Part shown: positions 45,996 to 55,015 of the stretch, one piece after another
Position numbering within the stretch: position 1 is the stretch's first letter
Layout: each line of letters begins with the position of its first letter
Source of the DNA: Flavobacteriales bacterium
GTDB lineage: Bacteria; Bacteroidota; Bacteroidia; Flavobacteriales_E; Vicingaceae
DNA: 55,015 nt
Assembly: GCA_002706365.1 (NCBI GenBank)
Contig: PALM01000007.1
Location: 1 to 55,015, forward strand
Reading direction: 5' to 3'
Translations under genes and position numbers: made by a program
The notes under the pieces: model-generated
Seen by the model: only the letters and a program-made list of their open reading frames with translations
What the model was told of the DNA's origin: nothing
Databases searched by the model: none

Positions 45996-46081
45996 TATTT
46001 GACAAGCAGAGAATATTAGATTGAGCGTTTCGTTATCTATTTAATTAACTTAATCTAACTACACACAAATCAAAAATTAAA

Positions 46082-46909
46082 ATGGGAATAGTACAGTTTT
46101 TATTCGAAACGAAAAAAGGGAAAAAAGTGATGGGTCTCCTTTATGGTCTAGGAGCCTCTGTTGTAATTATCGGTGCCTTGTTTAAGATCGAGCACTGGCC
46201 AGGAGCAAGTGCCATGCTTATTATTGGTCTTGGTACTGAAGCACTTATTTTCGCCGTATCTGCCTTCGAACCACCACATACCGAGGTAGATTGGACATTG
46301 GCATATCCTGAACTTGCCGGATTGGAAGATGATCAGCTTACTGAAGCTGCTCGCAGAAAAACTGGTAAAGACAGTATTGCACAAGAAATGGACAAAATGC
46401 TTGAGGAAGCTAAGATTGGACCAGACTTGATAGAAAGTCTGGGAACTGGTTTTAGAAACCTTTCTGAGCACACTGCACACTTGAACGATATTTCGGACGC
46501 TTCAGTCGCTACCAACGAATATGTCGACAATGTGAAGAACGCTTCTAACAGAATGCAAAATCTTTCTGAGTCTTATGAGAAAGCATCTGAAACTCTTTCT
46601 GGAATTACAATCAATCCAGAAGACGGAGGATCTTATTCTGAGAATTTGAGAAGTGTAAGTGCTAAGCTTTCTGAACTGAACAATATCTATGAACTTCAAC
46701 TTAGATCTGCTTCTGAGCATATGGAAGCTAGTACTAGAGCTTACGAAGGAATGGATAGCCTTATGGATAACCTTCAGAAGTCGCTTCGTTCAACTGAAGA
46801 ATACAAGACAAACATCGCTGAATTGGCTTCTAACCTAAGCGAATTGAATACCATTTACGGTAATATGTTGAATGCCATGAGTAACGCAGCCCCTAGAAGA
46901 GAGGCCTAG
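46082..46909 (+). CDS. gldL: Gliding motility / T9SS motor protein GldL (PorL)
   Basis: 275 residues. Two membrane helices (about 16-34 and 44-62) flank KIEHWPGA. Glu53 in the second helix (GLGTEALIFAVSAFEPP) corresponds by alignment to the glutamate (Glu49 in F. johnsoniae) of the proton path of the GldLM motor. The remaining cytoplasmic part (about 70-275) is predicted helical, with long Ser/Leu/Glu heptad stretches. GldL5GldM2 motors convert proton flow into rotation driving secretion and gliding. Followed by gldM after 36 bases. Confidence 0.95.
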   Translation: MGIVQFLFETKKGKKVMGLLYGLGASVVIIGALFKIEHWPGASAMLIIGLGTEALIFAVSAFEPPHTEVDWTLAYPELAGLEDDQLTEAARRKTGKDSIAQEMDKMLEEAKIGPDLIESLGTGFRNLSEHTAHLNDISDASVATNEYVDNVKNASNRMQNLSESYEKASETLSGITINPEDGGSYSENLRSVSAKLSELNNIYELQLRSASEHMEASTRAYEGMDSLMDNLQKSLRSTEEYKTNIAELASNLSELNTIYGNMLNAMSNAAPRREA

Positions 46910-46945
46910 TTAATCGATTTATAATATATAAAGACTATATAGAAA

Positions 46946-48613
46946 ATGGCAGGAAATAAATTATCCCCCCGGCAGAAGATGATCGGTATGATGTACCTCG
47001 TACTGACCGCCCTTCTAGCTTTGAACATCTCTAAGGAGATTCTGAATGCCTTCGTTACAGTAAATGAAGGTCTTGAGAAAACCAAGGCGAATTTTAATGA
47101 TAAGAATGGATCACAGTATTCTGCTTTTGAAGCTTCTTACAGTGAGAACCCTAATAAAGTAAAGCCTTTTTGGGAAAAAGCTCAAGCTGTAAGAACAGTA
47201 GCAGACGAAGTAGTTTCTTATATCGATAAGATCAAAGTTGAGATCATTCACGGAGTTCAACCAGAATTTTCAAAAGAAGAGCTCATTGGACCAGATGCTT
47301 CTGGACAAGATACGGTAATGAGCGTTCGTCACGTGAGTGTGAAAGATAACTATATCGTTCCTACTAGTATACTTGTTGGATCTGAGCCTGGAAAGCCTAA
47401 AGAAGGTGAATACTCTGCAATGGAGCTTAAAGGTAAATTAGAGAATTTCAGAGATCAAATGATCAAGATTCTTGATGATCCAGATGGTGCTATTACTAAA
47501 GCATTAAAAGAAACATTTGATTTTGGAGAACAAATTAATCTAGCTTCAGGTAAGCCTGAGAATTGGCCAGCCTATAACTTCTATGGAGTTCCTACGGCTG
47601 CAACAATTACGCTATTGACCAAGATCCAAACAGATGTGCGTAATGCAGAATCTGATGTGGTTAAATACCTATATGCAGATGTAGATGCGGCTTCATTTAA
47701 GTTCAACAAATTGGAAGCAGCTGTGATCTCTCCTTCGAATTACGTGATCATTGGTGATACTTTTAGAGCTGAAGTTTTTCTTGCAGCATTTGATAGTACT
47801 CAAAATCCGGTAATTCAGATTGCAGATAAGATCGATACTGTGAATGGAAAGAAAACTGTTGTTGGAGATACACTTCCAATTACAGTTGATCAAGGTAAAG
47901 GTTATCTGAACATCCCTGCTAAGAGTATTGGTGATTTCCAATATGCAGGTGTGATTAAGATCAAGAATCCTGCTACTAAGGAGTACAACCCTTATTATTT
48001 CAACTTTGATTATAAGGTAGCTTCTCCAAGTACCACGATTTCTGCAACCAAAATGAACGTATTCTACATTGGTGTAGATAACCCAGTGGATATTTCTGCT
48101 GCGGGTGTTGGTAAAGACCAATTGAATGCTTCAATTACCAATGGTTCTATTAGCAAGAGTAGAGAAGGTTGGGTAGTTCGTGTAAGACAACCTGGTAATG
48201 CTACTGTTAGTGTTTCTGCCAAAGTTGAAGTAGATGGCGAGATGACTACCAAGAGAATGGGTGCTATGGACTTCCGTGTGAAGAGAATTCCTACTCCTAT
48301 TGCTGAGATCGCAGGTAAGACTGGTGGAGCTATTGGTAAAGGACAATTGGCTGCTCAATTGGGTATCATCGCCAAAATGGAAAACTTTGAATTCGACGTA
48401 AGAGTTGTAGTTAGTAGCTATGAGTTCTCTTATGTGCAGTCTAACGGACTTACTAGAGATATCAAAGTGGATGGACCAAGATTCAACAGTACAATCAAAG
48501 GAATCATTAACCAGATGAAACCTGGTTCGAGAGTGACATTTGATAACATCAAGGTGAAAATGCCAGATGGTGAGATCAGAAGACTTTCTCCAGTTGTACT
48601 TAAACTGGTATAA
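46946..48613 (+). CDS. gldM: Gliding motility / T9SS motor protein GldM (PorM)
   Basis: 555 residues. One N-terminal membrane helix (about 15-34: MIGMMYLVLTALLALNIS) in the typical LSPRQKMIGMMYLVLTALLALN start, then four periplasmic domains ending in the conserved C-terminal KMPDGEIRRLSPVVLKLV. The periplasmic dimer spans from the motor to the GldK/GldN ring. It is about 40 residues longer than the reference proteins I remember (about 515). All parts are co-linear. Confidence 0.95.
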   Translation: MAGNKLSPRQKMIGMMYLVLTALLALNISKEILNAFVTVNEGLEKTKANFNDKNGSQYSAFEASYSENPNKVKPFWEKAQAVRTVADEVVSYIDKIKVEIIHGVQPEFSKEELIGPDASGQDTVMSVRHVSVKDNYIVPTSILVGSEPGKPKEGEYSAMELKGKLENFRDQMIKILDDPDGAITKALKETFDFGEQINLASGKPENWPAYNFYGVPTAATITLLTKIQTDVRNAESDVVKYLYADVDAASFKFNKLEAAVISPSNYVIIGDTFRAEVFLAAFDSTQNPVIQIADKIDTVNGKKTVVGDTLPITVDQGKGYLNIPAKSIGDFQYAGVIKIKNPATKEYNPYYFNFDYKVASPSTTISATKMNVFYIGVDNPVDISAAGVGKDQLNASITNGSISKSREGWVVRVRQPGNATVSVSAKVEVDGEMTTKRMGAMDFRVKRIPTPIAEIAGKTGGAIGKGQLAAQLGIIAKMENFEFDVRVVVSSYEFSYVQSNGLTRDIKVDGPRFNSTIKGIINQMKPGSRVTFDNIKVKMPDGEIRRLSPVVLKLV

Positions 48614-48633
48614 TAAATTAAAAACCTAAGATC

Positions 48634-49482
48634 ATGAAAAAGGTTGTTTTCTTATTGTTAGCTATTATCGTGGGATTTGGTGGAAGCCAGGCTCAAGAAG
48701 TGCTTGACGGTGCATTCATCAAAGAGACTGCTCCTACAAGAAGAGTTGTTCCTTACACCCACGTACGTGAAGCCGATGTATTCTACTACAAGAGATTGTG
48801 GAGAACTATCGACCTTCGTGAGAAAATGAACTATCCATTATACTTTCCGGTACAGCCGATCAAAGAGATAGGATATGAGCGTATTTCTCTATTCGATCTT
48901 TTGAAAAGAAGTATCGAAGAAGGTACGATCACCGCTTATAAAGAAGAGGATGATGGTGGGCAGTTTAGAACACCTTTGACTAAGGATGAAGCGATGAGTG
49001 AATTGGAGAAAGAAATTTCTTCGATGAGTATCGATCCGGAAACTGGTCTTGAGGTTGAAACAAGTTATACTGAGTCTTTAACTGCGGATAAGATTACAGA
49101 ATACTACATTAAGGAAGACTGGTTCTTCGATCGTGAGCGTTCTGTAATGGAGGTTAGAATCATTGGAATTCTTCCTGTAGCATCTATTCCAAATACAGAG
49201 ACAGGACAGACTGATAAGAAAGGTCTTTTCTGGATCTACTTCCCAGAAGCTAGATATGTATTTGCCAACAATGAGACCTACAATCCACATAATGATGGTA
49301 GTAGATTAACATTTGAGGATCTGTTTAGAAAAAGAGTTTTTTCAAGCTATATCTACAGAGAAACCAACGTTTATGATAACCGTATCTTAGATAGCTATGT
49401 GAAAGGAATTGACCGCCTGCTCGAAGCGAGAAGAATTGAGCAAGAAGTGATCAATTTTGAGCACGATCTATGGCAGTTCTAA
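48634..49482 (+). CDS. gldN: Gliding motility / T9SS ring protein GldN (PorN)
   Basis: 282 residues with signal peptide (likely cleavage after SQA before Gln21). Conserved GldN features are the start LDGAFIKETAPTRRVVPYTHVREADVFYYKRLWRTIDLREKMNYPLYFP, the ITEYYIKEDWFFDRERSVMEVRIIGI block and the C-terminal FRKRVFSSYIYRETNVYDNRILDSY. It partners GldK in the periplasmic ring. Followed at once by a strong terminator, which closes the gldKLMN unit. Confidence 0.95.
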   Translation: MKKVVFLLLAIIVGFGGSQAQEVLDGAFIKETAPTRRVVPYTHVREADVFYYKRLWRTIDLREKMNYPLYFPVQPIKEIGYERISLFDLLKRSIEEGTITAYKEEDDGGQFRTPLTKDEAMSELEKEISSMSIDPETGLEVETSYTESLTADKITEYYIKEDWFFDRERSVMEVRIIGILPVASIPNTETGQTDKKGLFWIYFPEARYVFANNETYNPHNDGSRLTFEDLFRKRVFSSYIYRETNVYDNRILDSYVKGIDRLLEARRIEQEVINFEHDLWQF

Positions 49483-49499
49483 AGAAATAGAAATTATCT

Positions 49500-49533
49500 T
49501 AAAGCCCTATTCGATTCCGGATAGGGCTTTTTT
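49500..49533 (+). terminator. Intrinsic terminator of gldKLMN
   Basis: AAGCCCTAT (49502-49510) pairs perfectly with ATAGGGCTT (49521-49529) across a 10-base loop, followed by TTTT. Only 9 bases separate it from the next start codon. Confidence 0.9.
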
Positions 49534-49541
49534 GTTTGCAC

Positions 49542-50852
49542 ATGAATCGAGAGATCCTTCGTCTGGCTATACCCAATATCCTAACTAACCTAACAGTTCC
49601 ACTGGTTAGTCTTGTCGATGTTGCCCTGATGGGTCGTATGCCTTCCACTTTCTATATTGTAGCAATTGGATTGGGTACCCTCGTCTTTAACTTCCTCTAT
49701 TGGGCATTTGGCTTTTTGAGAATGGGAACCACCGGTATGGTTTCGCAGGCATTTGGCAGGGAAGATAAAGAAGCTCAGATTCGTCTGTTACAGAAAGGAC
49801 TGACGATCTCTCTTTTAGGGGGAATATTGATTATCCTCTTTCAATGGCCTTTAAGAGAGCTGGCATTGCAGATACTTTCACCGGAAAACGAGGTCCTTCC
49901 CTTATTGTCGAGATACATAGATTTTAGAATTTGGGCAGCCCCTGCTACTATTTCAGTCTTTGTGCTTACCGGCTGGTTGCTGGGTATGCAAGATTCTCGT
50001 TCGGCTTTATATCTAGCTCTTGTGATAAATGGCTCCAATGCAATACTTAGTGTGCTCTTTGTCTATGGCTTTGGCTATACCATTGGTGGTGTAGCCATCG
50101 GTACTGTGCTTGCTCAGTTCTTGGGTTTTATTTTTGGCCTTATCCTGCTTGCCAGAAAATATGATCTTGGACCATCGAAGATCCTTCATAAGCTAAGATC
50201 CAATTTAAGGGAAGGTAAAGCGTGGAAGGAGTTTATTTCTGTGAATTCCGACATTATGATCAGAACCCTATGTTTGATCTTCACCCTTTCATTTTTCAAA
50301 GCTAAAGCCGCTAATATCGATCCAATCCTTGGAGCCGCCAATATTCTATTGCTTGAATTCATTAGCATTTCTGCCTATGGTATTGATGGATTTGCTTTCG
50401 CAGCAGAGGCAATTAGTGGTAAATATTTTGGAAAGCAAGATAGAGTCAATTTGATCAGATCGATCAAACTCTCTTTTTTCTGGGGCTTTTTGATCGCAAT
50501 CTTACTTGCAGCCACTTTTTATCTTTTCGGCTATGAAATACTCTCCATTTTAACTGATAAGGTCAATGTAGTAGAGAAAGCAATGCCTTATTTGCCCTGG
50601 TTGATTCTTGCTCCACTTGTAAATATGCTGGCTTTTATATGGGATGGAGTCTATATTGGCACTACTACTTCCGCAAGTATGCGAAACACTATGCTCATAA
50701 GCACATTCCTGATCTTCTTACCTGCCTATTTCTATTTCTTCGATATCTATCACAACCACGGACTATGGCTTTCACTAACTCTATTCATGCTTGCGAGAGG
50801 TATATTGCTCAGTCTTTTGTTCAAACCGGCTGTACTGGATAGAATCTCTTAG
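49542..50852 (+). CDS. MATE-family efflux transporter (DinF-like)
   Basis: 436 residues from the ATG at 49542; a TTG six bases earlier is less likely. About twelve membrane helices in two related halves. The first half begins REILRLAIPNILTNLTVPLVSLVDVALMGRMP, a MATE signature resembling the DinF subfamily, and the second half has NSDIMIRTLCLIFTLSFF and GIDGFAFAAEAISGKYFG. Substrate unknown, probably cation or drug export driven by an ion gradient. It sits just behind the gldN terminator, with no promoter recognised, and its 3' end overlaps the convergent esterase gene by 4 bases. Confidence 0.9.
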   Translation: MNREILRLAIPNILTNLTVPLVSLVDVALMGRMPSTFYIVAIGLGTLVFNFLYWAFGFLRMGTTGMVSQAFGREDKEAQIRLLQKGLTISLLGGILIILFQWPLRELALQILSPENEVLPLLSRYIDFRIWAAPATISVFVLTGWLLGMQDSRSALYLALVINGSNAILSVLFVYGFGYTIGGVAIGTVLAQFLGFIFGLILLARKYDLGPSKILHKLRSNLREGKAWKEFISVNSDIMIRTLCLIFTLSFFKAKAANIDPILGAANILLLEFISISAYGIDGFAFAAEAISGKYFGKQDRVNLIRSIKLSFFWGFLIAILLAATFYLFGYEILSILTDKVNVVEKAMPYLPWLILAPLVNMLAFIWDGVYIGTTTSASMRNTMLISTFLIFLPAYFYFFDIYHNHGLWLSLTLFMLARGILLSLLFKPAVLDRIS

Positions 50853-51481
50853 TTACTTTCAGAATTTTGGAGGATTAGATCAATACAGGCATCAGATACT
50901 TCATGCTTGCCTTCAAAAGGATGCACATCTAAATGCTCAACAAGCCCTCTTAAACCCTCTACGATACTTTTTGCCCTGCTCACTTCCAATAATGGGTCAT
51001 TAATGCCATAGAAGTAATGAAATTGACTTCCCGACTGATGTTTGAGGTCTTCAGTATTCAATTCAGGAGGAATACTCCCAGAGCATAGATAGACATGCGA
51101 GAATACTTCTTTGCTTTTAGCCAACCACCTCATGGCAGTAGATACTCCTTGAGAATAGCCCAATAACTTCACTTCGTCATATTCTTTAACTGAGCTTATC
51201 TCTTTGTGAAGCTGATCCAGATAACTGACGTAATCATCCATTTCGGCCTCCCGCTCATGAGAAGTCATCCAGCTTGCTACTGGCTTTCTTTCTTTATTGT
51301 AGTATCTAGATAATGCTTCAGGCGCAACAATATCTACCTTGCCTTCTATGGCCTTGAAGTCCTTTAGAAAATCTTCAGCTAATTGTCCATACCCATGAAT
51401 TACATAGAGCAGTGTTCTGCAGTTTTCATTGCTCAAATAATGATAAATAGCAGTACGCTTAACCTGAATGCTTTTCTTCAT
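50849..51481 (-). CDS. Phospholipase/carboxylesterase-like alpha/beta hydrolase
   Basis: A 210-residue cytoplasmic alpha/beta hydrolase without signal peptide. Oxyanion region VIHGYGQ (28-34), nucleophile motif GYSQG (108-112, Ser110), and probable Asp162 (YGINDPLL) and His193 (GKHEV) complete the triad. The short length and GYSQG elbow resemble the YpfH/carboxylesterase-2 group. Substrate unknown. It is divergent from the ABC-F gene (45-base spacer) and convergent with the MATE gene. Confidence 0.88.
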   Translation of the reverse strand: MKKSIQVKRTAIYHYLSNENCRTLLYVIHGYGQLAEDFLKDFKAIEGKVDIVAPEALSRYYNKERKPVASWMTSHEREAEMDDYVSYLDQLHKEISSVKEYDEVKLLGYSQGVSTAMRWLAKSKEVFSHVYLCSGSIPPELNTEDLKHQSGSQFHYFYGINDPLLEVSRAKSIVEGLRGLVEHLDVHPFEGKHEVSDACIDLILQNSESN

Positions 51482-51514
51482 GAAACAAATGTCGGCTTTA
51501 GCTAGCTACTTTGG

Positions 51515-51522
51515 TACTTTTG
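51515..51522 (+). promoter_or_regulatory. Candidate -7 element giving a leaderless ABC-F mRNA
   Basis: TACTTTTG, an exact TAnnTTTG match, ends 4 bases before the ATG at 51527, so the expected start site is at the start codon itself. No -33 TTG at standard spacing. Confidence 0.4.
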
Positions 51523-51526
51523 CGGC

Positions 51527-53497
51527 ATGTTAGGAGTAAATCAGGCGAGCTTACATTTTGCAGACAGACCCATCTTTGATGAGATATCTTTCATTTTGAA
51601 AAAGAATGACCGTGTGGGATTGGTGGGTAAGAATGGAGCTGGAAAGTCCACCTTGCTTAAAGCCATGGCTGGATTACAAAAGCTGGATACGGGTAAGATT
51701 TCTTTCCCTCAGGGTTATACCATTGGTTATCTGCCTCAGGATATGGATTTCCTGCCGGGTAAGACAGTCTGGCAAGAGGCCGAGTCTAGCTTCCAACAGA
51801 GCAATAAGCTACAGGAGCAGATCGATGAGATCAATCATCAATTAGCTAGTAGAGAAGATTATGAATCTGATAGCTACTTGAGTCTGCTCGATGATCTATC
51901 AGATCTTAATGAGAAACTCAACTTGATGGATGTGGATTCCATTGAGGGAAAGATCGAGCAGGTATTGATGGGATTGGGCTTTGAGCGTGAAGATTTCGAC
52001 CGACAATCAGAAGAATTTAGTGGTGGTTGGAGAATGCGAATTGAGTTGGCGAAGATCCTCCTTCAAGATTCTAACCTCCTGCTTTTGGATGAGCCTACCA
52101 ACCACTTGGATATAGAATCTATACAGTGGCTAGAGGGCTTTCTGAAAGAATATGCCGGTGAGATCGTTTTAATCTCTCACGATAGAGCATTCCTGGATAA
52201 TCTCACCAAACGCACAGTGGAGATTTCCATGGGGCAGATCTACGATTATAATGCACCTTATACAAAGTATCTAAATCTGCGGAAAGAGCGCAGAGAACAG
52301 CAGCTTGCAGCATATGAGAACCAACAAAAGCAAATAAAGCAGACTGAGGCTTTTATAGAGCGATTTAGAGCAAAGGCTACTAAAGCTGTGCAAGTGCAGT
52401 CTAGGATTAAACAGCTTGACCGTATGGAGCGAATAGAAGTGGAAGAAGAAGATACCACAGCCATGCGTTTTTCCTTTCCACCAGCACCCCATTCCGGAAA
52501 AGTGAATCTCACAGTGGAGAATGCTGCCAAGTCTTATGGAGATCTTGAAGTATTCTCAAGAGTGGATCTATTGATCGAAAGAGGAGAGAAGGTTTCATTT
52601 GTTGGAAAGAATGGTGAGGGTAAATCTACCTTGAGTCGATTGATCGTCGGTGAAGAGAAGCCAACTAATGGTAAGATCGAACTGGGTTATCAGGTACAGC
52701 TCGGCTACTACGCACAGAACCAGGCTGAAACACTGAATCCCAAGAAGACGGTCTTTGAAACCATTGATGAAGCTGCAAGAGGAGAAGTGAGAAAGAAAGT
52801 CCGCACCCTTCTTGGATCATTCCTATTTCAAGGCGATGAAGTAGATAAGCCTGTAAGCGTGCTTTCAGGTGGTGAAAGAGCGAGATTGGCTCTTTGTAAG
52901 CTTTTGCTCGAGCCGGTAAATCTCTTGGTATTGGATGAGCCGACAAACCACCTTGATATTCGATCCAAAGACATTCTGAAAGATGCTTTGCTCAGATATG
53001 ATGGAAGCATGATCATCATCTCTCACGATAGGGACTTCCTTAAAGGCTTAACCGATAAACTCTACGAGTTTAGTCATGGAAAGGTGAAAGAGCATTTGGG
53101 TGGAGTAGAGGCCTTTCTCAGAAGGAAGCAGGCGGAGGATATGAGGGCTTGGGAAAGCGAGAAAGTAAATCGGAAATCGGAAATCGGAAATCAGAAAACT
53201 GAAGTAGAGGTTCAGAAGTCAAATACTAAATCTCAGAATGAGATTCGTGAACTGAAGAAAGAGTTAAAGCGCGAAAGTCGGAAGTTGGAGAAGTTAGAAG
53301 GACAGATCTCACTGCTTGAAAAGGCTATTGCAGAGATCAATCAAAAGCTCAAAGACCCAGACCAATTAAGTCAGGAAGAGAACCAAAAGCTGATCGCCGA
53401 CTGGCAAGCTAAGGATTCGGAGCTTCAAAAGGCTATGAAAGAATGGGAAGCACAGGGGGAGACAGTTGACGCTTTAGAGAATGAAATTGGAAACTGA
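51527..53497 (+). CDS. ABC-F family ATPase (Uup-like)
   Basis: A 656-residue soluble ABC-F protein: two ATPase domains joined by a linker and no membrane part. First domain: Walker A GKNGAGKST (34-42), signature FSGGWRMR, Walker B LLLDEPTNHLD. Interdomain linker rich in Arg/Gln (RKERREQQLAAYENQQKQIKQ). Second domain: GKNGEGKST, LSGGERARLAL and LVLDEPTNHLD. A C-terminal coiled coil (about 570-650) resembles Uup. Between domain 2 and the coiled coil, residues 550-557 read KSEIGNQK, from a dispersed repeat. ABC-F proteins act on the ribosome in translation; the subfamily is uncertain. Confidence 0.94.
   Translation: MLGVNQASLHFADRPIFDEISFILKKNDRVGLVGKNGAGKSTLLKAMAGLQKLDTGKISFPQGYTIGYLPQDMDFLPGKTVWQEAESSFQQSNKLQEQIDEINHQLASREDYESDSYLSLLDDLSDLNEKLNLMDVDSIEGKIEQVLMGLGFEREDFDRQSEEFSGGWRMRIELAKILLQDSNLLLLDEPTNHLDIESIQWLEGFLKEYAGEIVLISHDRAFLDNLTKRTVEISMGQIYDYNAPYTKYLNLRKERREQQLAAYENQQKQIKQTEAFIERFRAKATKAVQVQSRIKQLDRMERIEVEEEDTTAMRFSFPPAPHSGKVNLTVENAAKSYGDLEVFSRVDLLIERGEKVSFVGKNGEGKSTLSRLIVGEEKPTNGKIELGYQVQLGYYAQNQAETLNPKKTVFETIDEAARGEVRKKVRTLLGSFLFQGDEVDKPVSVLSGGERARLALCKLLLEPVNLLVLDEPTNHLDIRSKDILKDALLRYDGSMIIISHDRDFLKGLTDKLYEFSHGKVKEHLGGVEAFLRRKQAEDMRAWESEKVNRKSEIGNQKTEVEVQKSNTKSQNEIRELKKELKRESRKLEKLEGQISLLEKAIAEINQKLKDPDQLSQEENQKLIADWQAKDSELQKAMKEWEAQGETVDALENEIGN
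53172..53197 (+). repeat. KSEIGNQK-encoding repeat inside the ABC-F gene
   Basis: GGAAATCGGAAATCGGAAAT then CAGAAA, encoding KSEIGNQK at 550-557. Same frame and coding orientation as in sppA and the TPR gene. It is placed just before the C-terminal coiled coil. Confidence 0.85.
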
Positions 53498-53802
53498 GAG
53501 TCTGGAAACTTGAAAACTTGAGCTTAGGCGGAAAGTCATTTTTTTTTGACACTGAGGCCCTCCTCTTGTCGGGCTACACTGAGAAGAAACTGAGAGCTTA
53601 GGGAGATGTAGAATCAATAAGTCCTCCGTGTCCTCTGTGCCTTCTCTGCGTAGCACTTCGAAGCTTTAGCGTATAAGTGTGTTCTCTGTGTAGAAATAGA
53701 AGAGCTTATCTCGATAAAACTTAATTGTCTGGTTTCTGGAATCCGGACTTGGTCCCTGAGCGGAGTCGAAGGGCTGGCCTCCGCCTTGCCAAAGGCAAGG
53801 CT
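53498..53802. repeat. Intergenic region with dispersed repeats between convergent genes
   Basis: No gene. Modules recognised: ACTGAG-containing tracts (53549-53592), CCTCCGTGTCCTCTGTGCCT (53622-53641), GTCTGGTTTCTGGAATCCGG (53728-53747; compare 31672), and CCCTGAGCGGAGTCGAAGGG (53753-53772), a short imperfect hairpin related to the core of the 50-bp module. A GCCTTGCCAAAGGCAAGGC hairpin at about 53783-53801 lies just after the recQ stop and may help terminate recQ. Confidence 0.6.
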
Positions 53803-55015
53803 CTAATTCCCCATTTGCGACAAGAACTTGATTCGCATCATGCGCAGTTCTTCTTCTGAATATACACCATCGAATTCTTCAAGAGCATCGTCGATTGAAT
53901 CTTCCTCAGTATCTCTGAAATAATCGAAGATCTCTTCTTGATATTCTTCATCCAATAGGTCTTCTAGTATATAATCCAAATCGACTTTGGTTCCAGATTG
54001 TACAATATTCTCAATCTCTCCCAAGACATAATCTACCGACTTGCCTTTTGCAGATCCTATGTCTTCCAATGGCATTTTGCGGTCAATTGCTTGAATTATA
54101 AATACTTTGAGTCCCGATTTATTCACCACCGACTTAACCACCATATCATCTGGTCGCTCTATCTCGTTCTCCTCTACATAGTCTTTGATGGTTTCTAGGA
54201 ACACCTCTCCAAACTTTTCAGCTTTACCTTGGCCTACACCAGTAATATTGGTCAACTCCTCTTTGGTGATCGGATATCTAGTAGCCATATCCTCCAATGA
54301 GGTCTCAGAGAAGATTACATAAGGTGGTAAATCTTCTTCCTGCGCTACTTCCTTCACAAGGTCTTTTAGGATTCGATAAAGCTCTTCATCGGCAGCTCCT
54401 GCGCCTTTGCCTCCGCTTGCAATTAGAGTTTCACCTGCAGAAGCATCGTACTTTTTGGGCTCTACCATCATGATGCTCTTTGGCTTATCCAAAAATGCCT
54501 TTCCTTTCTTGCTGACCTTTAATACACCATAATTCTCGATCTCCTTGATGATAAGATCAGAAATGATGCACTGTCGGATGATAGAATTCCACTTGATCTC
54601 TTCCACATCAGAGCCAACACCAAAGGATGGATGCTGGTCGTGATTGAGCGATTTGATATCGCTATTTACCTCTCCCGCTAAGAAGTGAGAGATATAATTG
54701 GCCTTGAAGTTCTCTTTTAATTCGAGGATAGTCTTCAATAGCATTGAAACTTCTTCTTTAGCATCGAATTCTTTGCGAGGATTTAGACAATTATCGCAAT
54801 TGCCGCAATTATCTTCTTCATATCGCTCCCCAAAATAGTGAAGCAACTGCTTTCTTCGGCAAACGGCCGTTTCAGCATAAGATACGGTTTCAAAGATCAG
54901 CTGACGCCCAATTTCCTGCTCGGCTACCGGTTTTCCCTGAAGGAACTTCTCTAACTTTTCTATGTCCTTATAACTGTAAAAGGCAATACATCTACCTTCC
55001 CCGCCATCTCTACCT
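53803..55015 (-). CDS. recQ: ATP-dependent DNA helicase RecQ (3' part, continues past the window)
   Basis: The reading frame is open to the window edge; about 403 C-terminal residues are visible. The first ones (GRDGGEGRCIAFYSYKDIEKLEKFL) are the end of helicase motif VI. The RecQ zinc site follows, with Cys in AVCRRKQLLHYFGE and NCGNCDNC, then the RQC winged helix, and an HRDC domain (DEELYRILKDLVKEVAQEEDLPPYVIFSETSLEDMATRYP). After HRDC an acidic extension of about 120 residues ends SQMGN. A start at 54846 would cut off the zinc site, so the gene must begin outside the window. RecQ unwinds recombination and fork intermediates. Confidence 0.95.
   Translation of the reverse strand, partial: GRDGGEGRCIAFYSYKDIEKLEKFLQGKPVAEQEIGRQLIFETVSYAETAVCRRKQLLHYFGERYEEDNCGNCDNCLNPRKEFDAKEEVSMLLKTILELKENFKANYISHFLAGEVNSDIKSLNHDQHPSFGVGSDVEEIKWNSIIRQCIISDLIIKEIENYGVLKVSKKGKAFLDKPKSIMMVEPKKYDASAGETLIASGGKGAGAADEELYRILKDLVKEVAQEEDLPPYVIFSETSLEDMATRYPITKEELTNITGVGQGKAEKFGEVFLETIKDYVEENEIERPDDMVVKSVVNKSGLKVFIIQAIDRKMPLEDIGSAKGKSVDYVLGEIENIVQSGTKVDLDYILEDLLDEEYQEEIFDYFRDTEEDSIDDALEEFDGVYSEEELRMMRIKFLSQMGN

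Overview
The window looks like a chromosomal segment of a Bacteroidota bacterium, most likely in or near the Flavobacteriales; the family cannot be fixed from sequence alone. The evidence is a complete gliding/type IX secretion core (a PorP/SprF-like protein followed by gldK, gldL, gldM and gldN), a PASTA-tailed FtsI, an FtsZ with a long acidic linker and the phylum-typical C-terminal peptide, the order miaB - sigma-54 regulator - lptE - TPR protein - secG - groES - groL, and several candidate promoters matching the Bacteroidota -7 element TAnnTTTG. Nearly everything is core housekeeping. There is no phage, insertion sequence, CRISPR array, tRNA or rRNA.

Layout. 0.5-5 kb (minus): a secreted beta-propeller-like protein, a GH3-superfamily protein and SppA. 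5.1-7.5 kb (plus): folK and an abundant-looking lipoprotein with an OmpA-like segment followed by TPRs. 8-10.6 kb (minus): leuS. 10.8-12.3 kb (plus): a possible small structured RNA, then two conserved genes of unknown function. 12.4-13.7 kb (minus): engB and an alpha/beta hydrolase. 14-29.5 kb (plus): the division and cell wall (dcw) cluster mraZ-rsmH-ftsL-ftsI-murE-mraY-murD-ftsW-murG-murC-ftsQ-ftsA-ftsZ, with a triple direct repeat upstream that looks like a MraZ operator. 29.7-31.3 kb (plus): a small membrane protein, a YqeY-like protein and a lipoprotein. 31.8-39.4 kb (minus): the miaB to groL block. 40-49.5 kb (plus): topA, an arginase-fold protein that has lost most metal ligands, then the T9SS genes. 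49.5-55 kb: a MATE transporter, an esterase, an ABC-F ATPase and the 3' part of recQ, which runs off the window.

The dcw genes make peptidoglycan precursors (MurE, MurD, MurC, MraY, MurG), polymerise septal wall (FtsW, FtsI) and build the divisome (FtsL, FtsQ, FtsA, FtsZ), almost all by overlapping or abutting genes. GldK to GldN and the PorP/SprF-like protein form the motor and outer-membrane ring of the type IX secretion and gliding machine.

The least ordinary feature is a set of short dispersed repeat families that fill nearly every long intergenic gap. They also occupy the only two sizeable gaps in the dcw operon, and some lie in frame inside genes: a module encoding KSEIGNQK occurs in three unrelated proteins (SppA, a TPR protein, an ABC-F ATPase). 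Other points worth testing are the MraZ-box array, a promoter-RNA-terminator unit near 10.82 kb and the arginase-like pseudoenzyme beside the T9SS genes.
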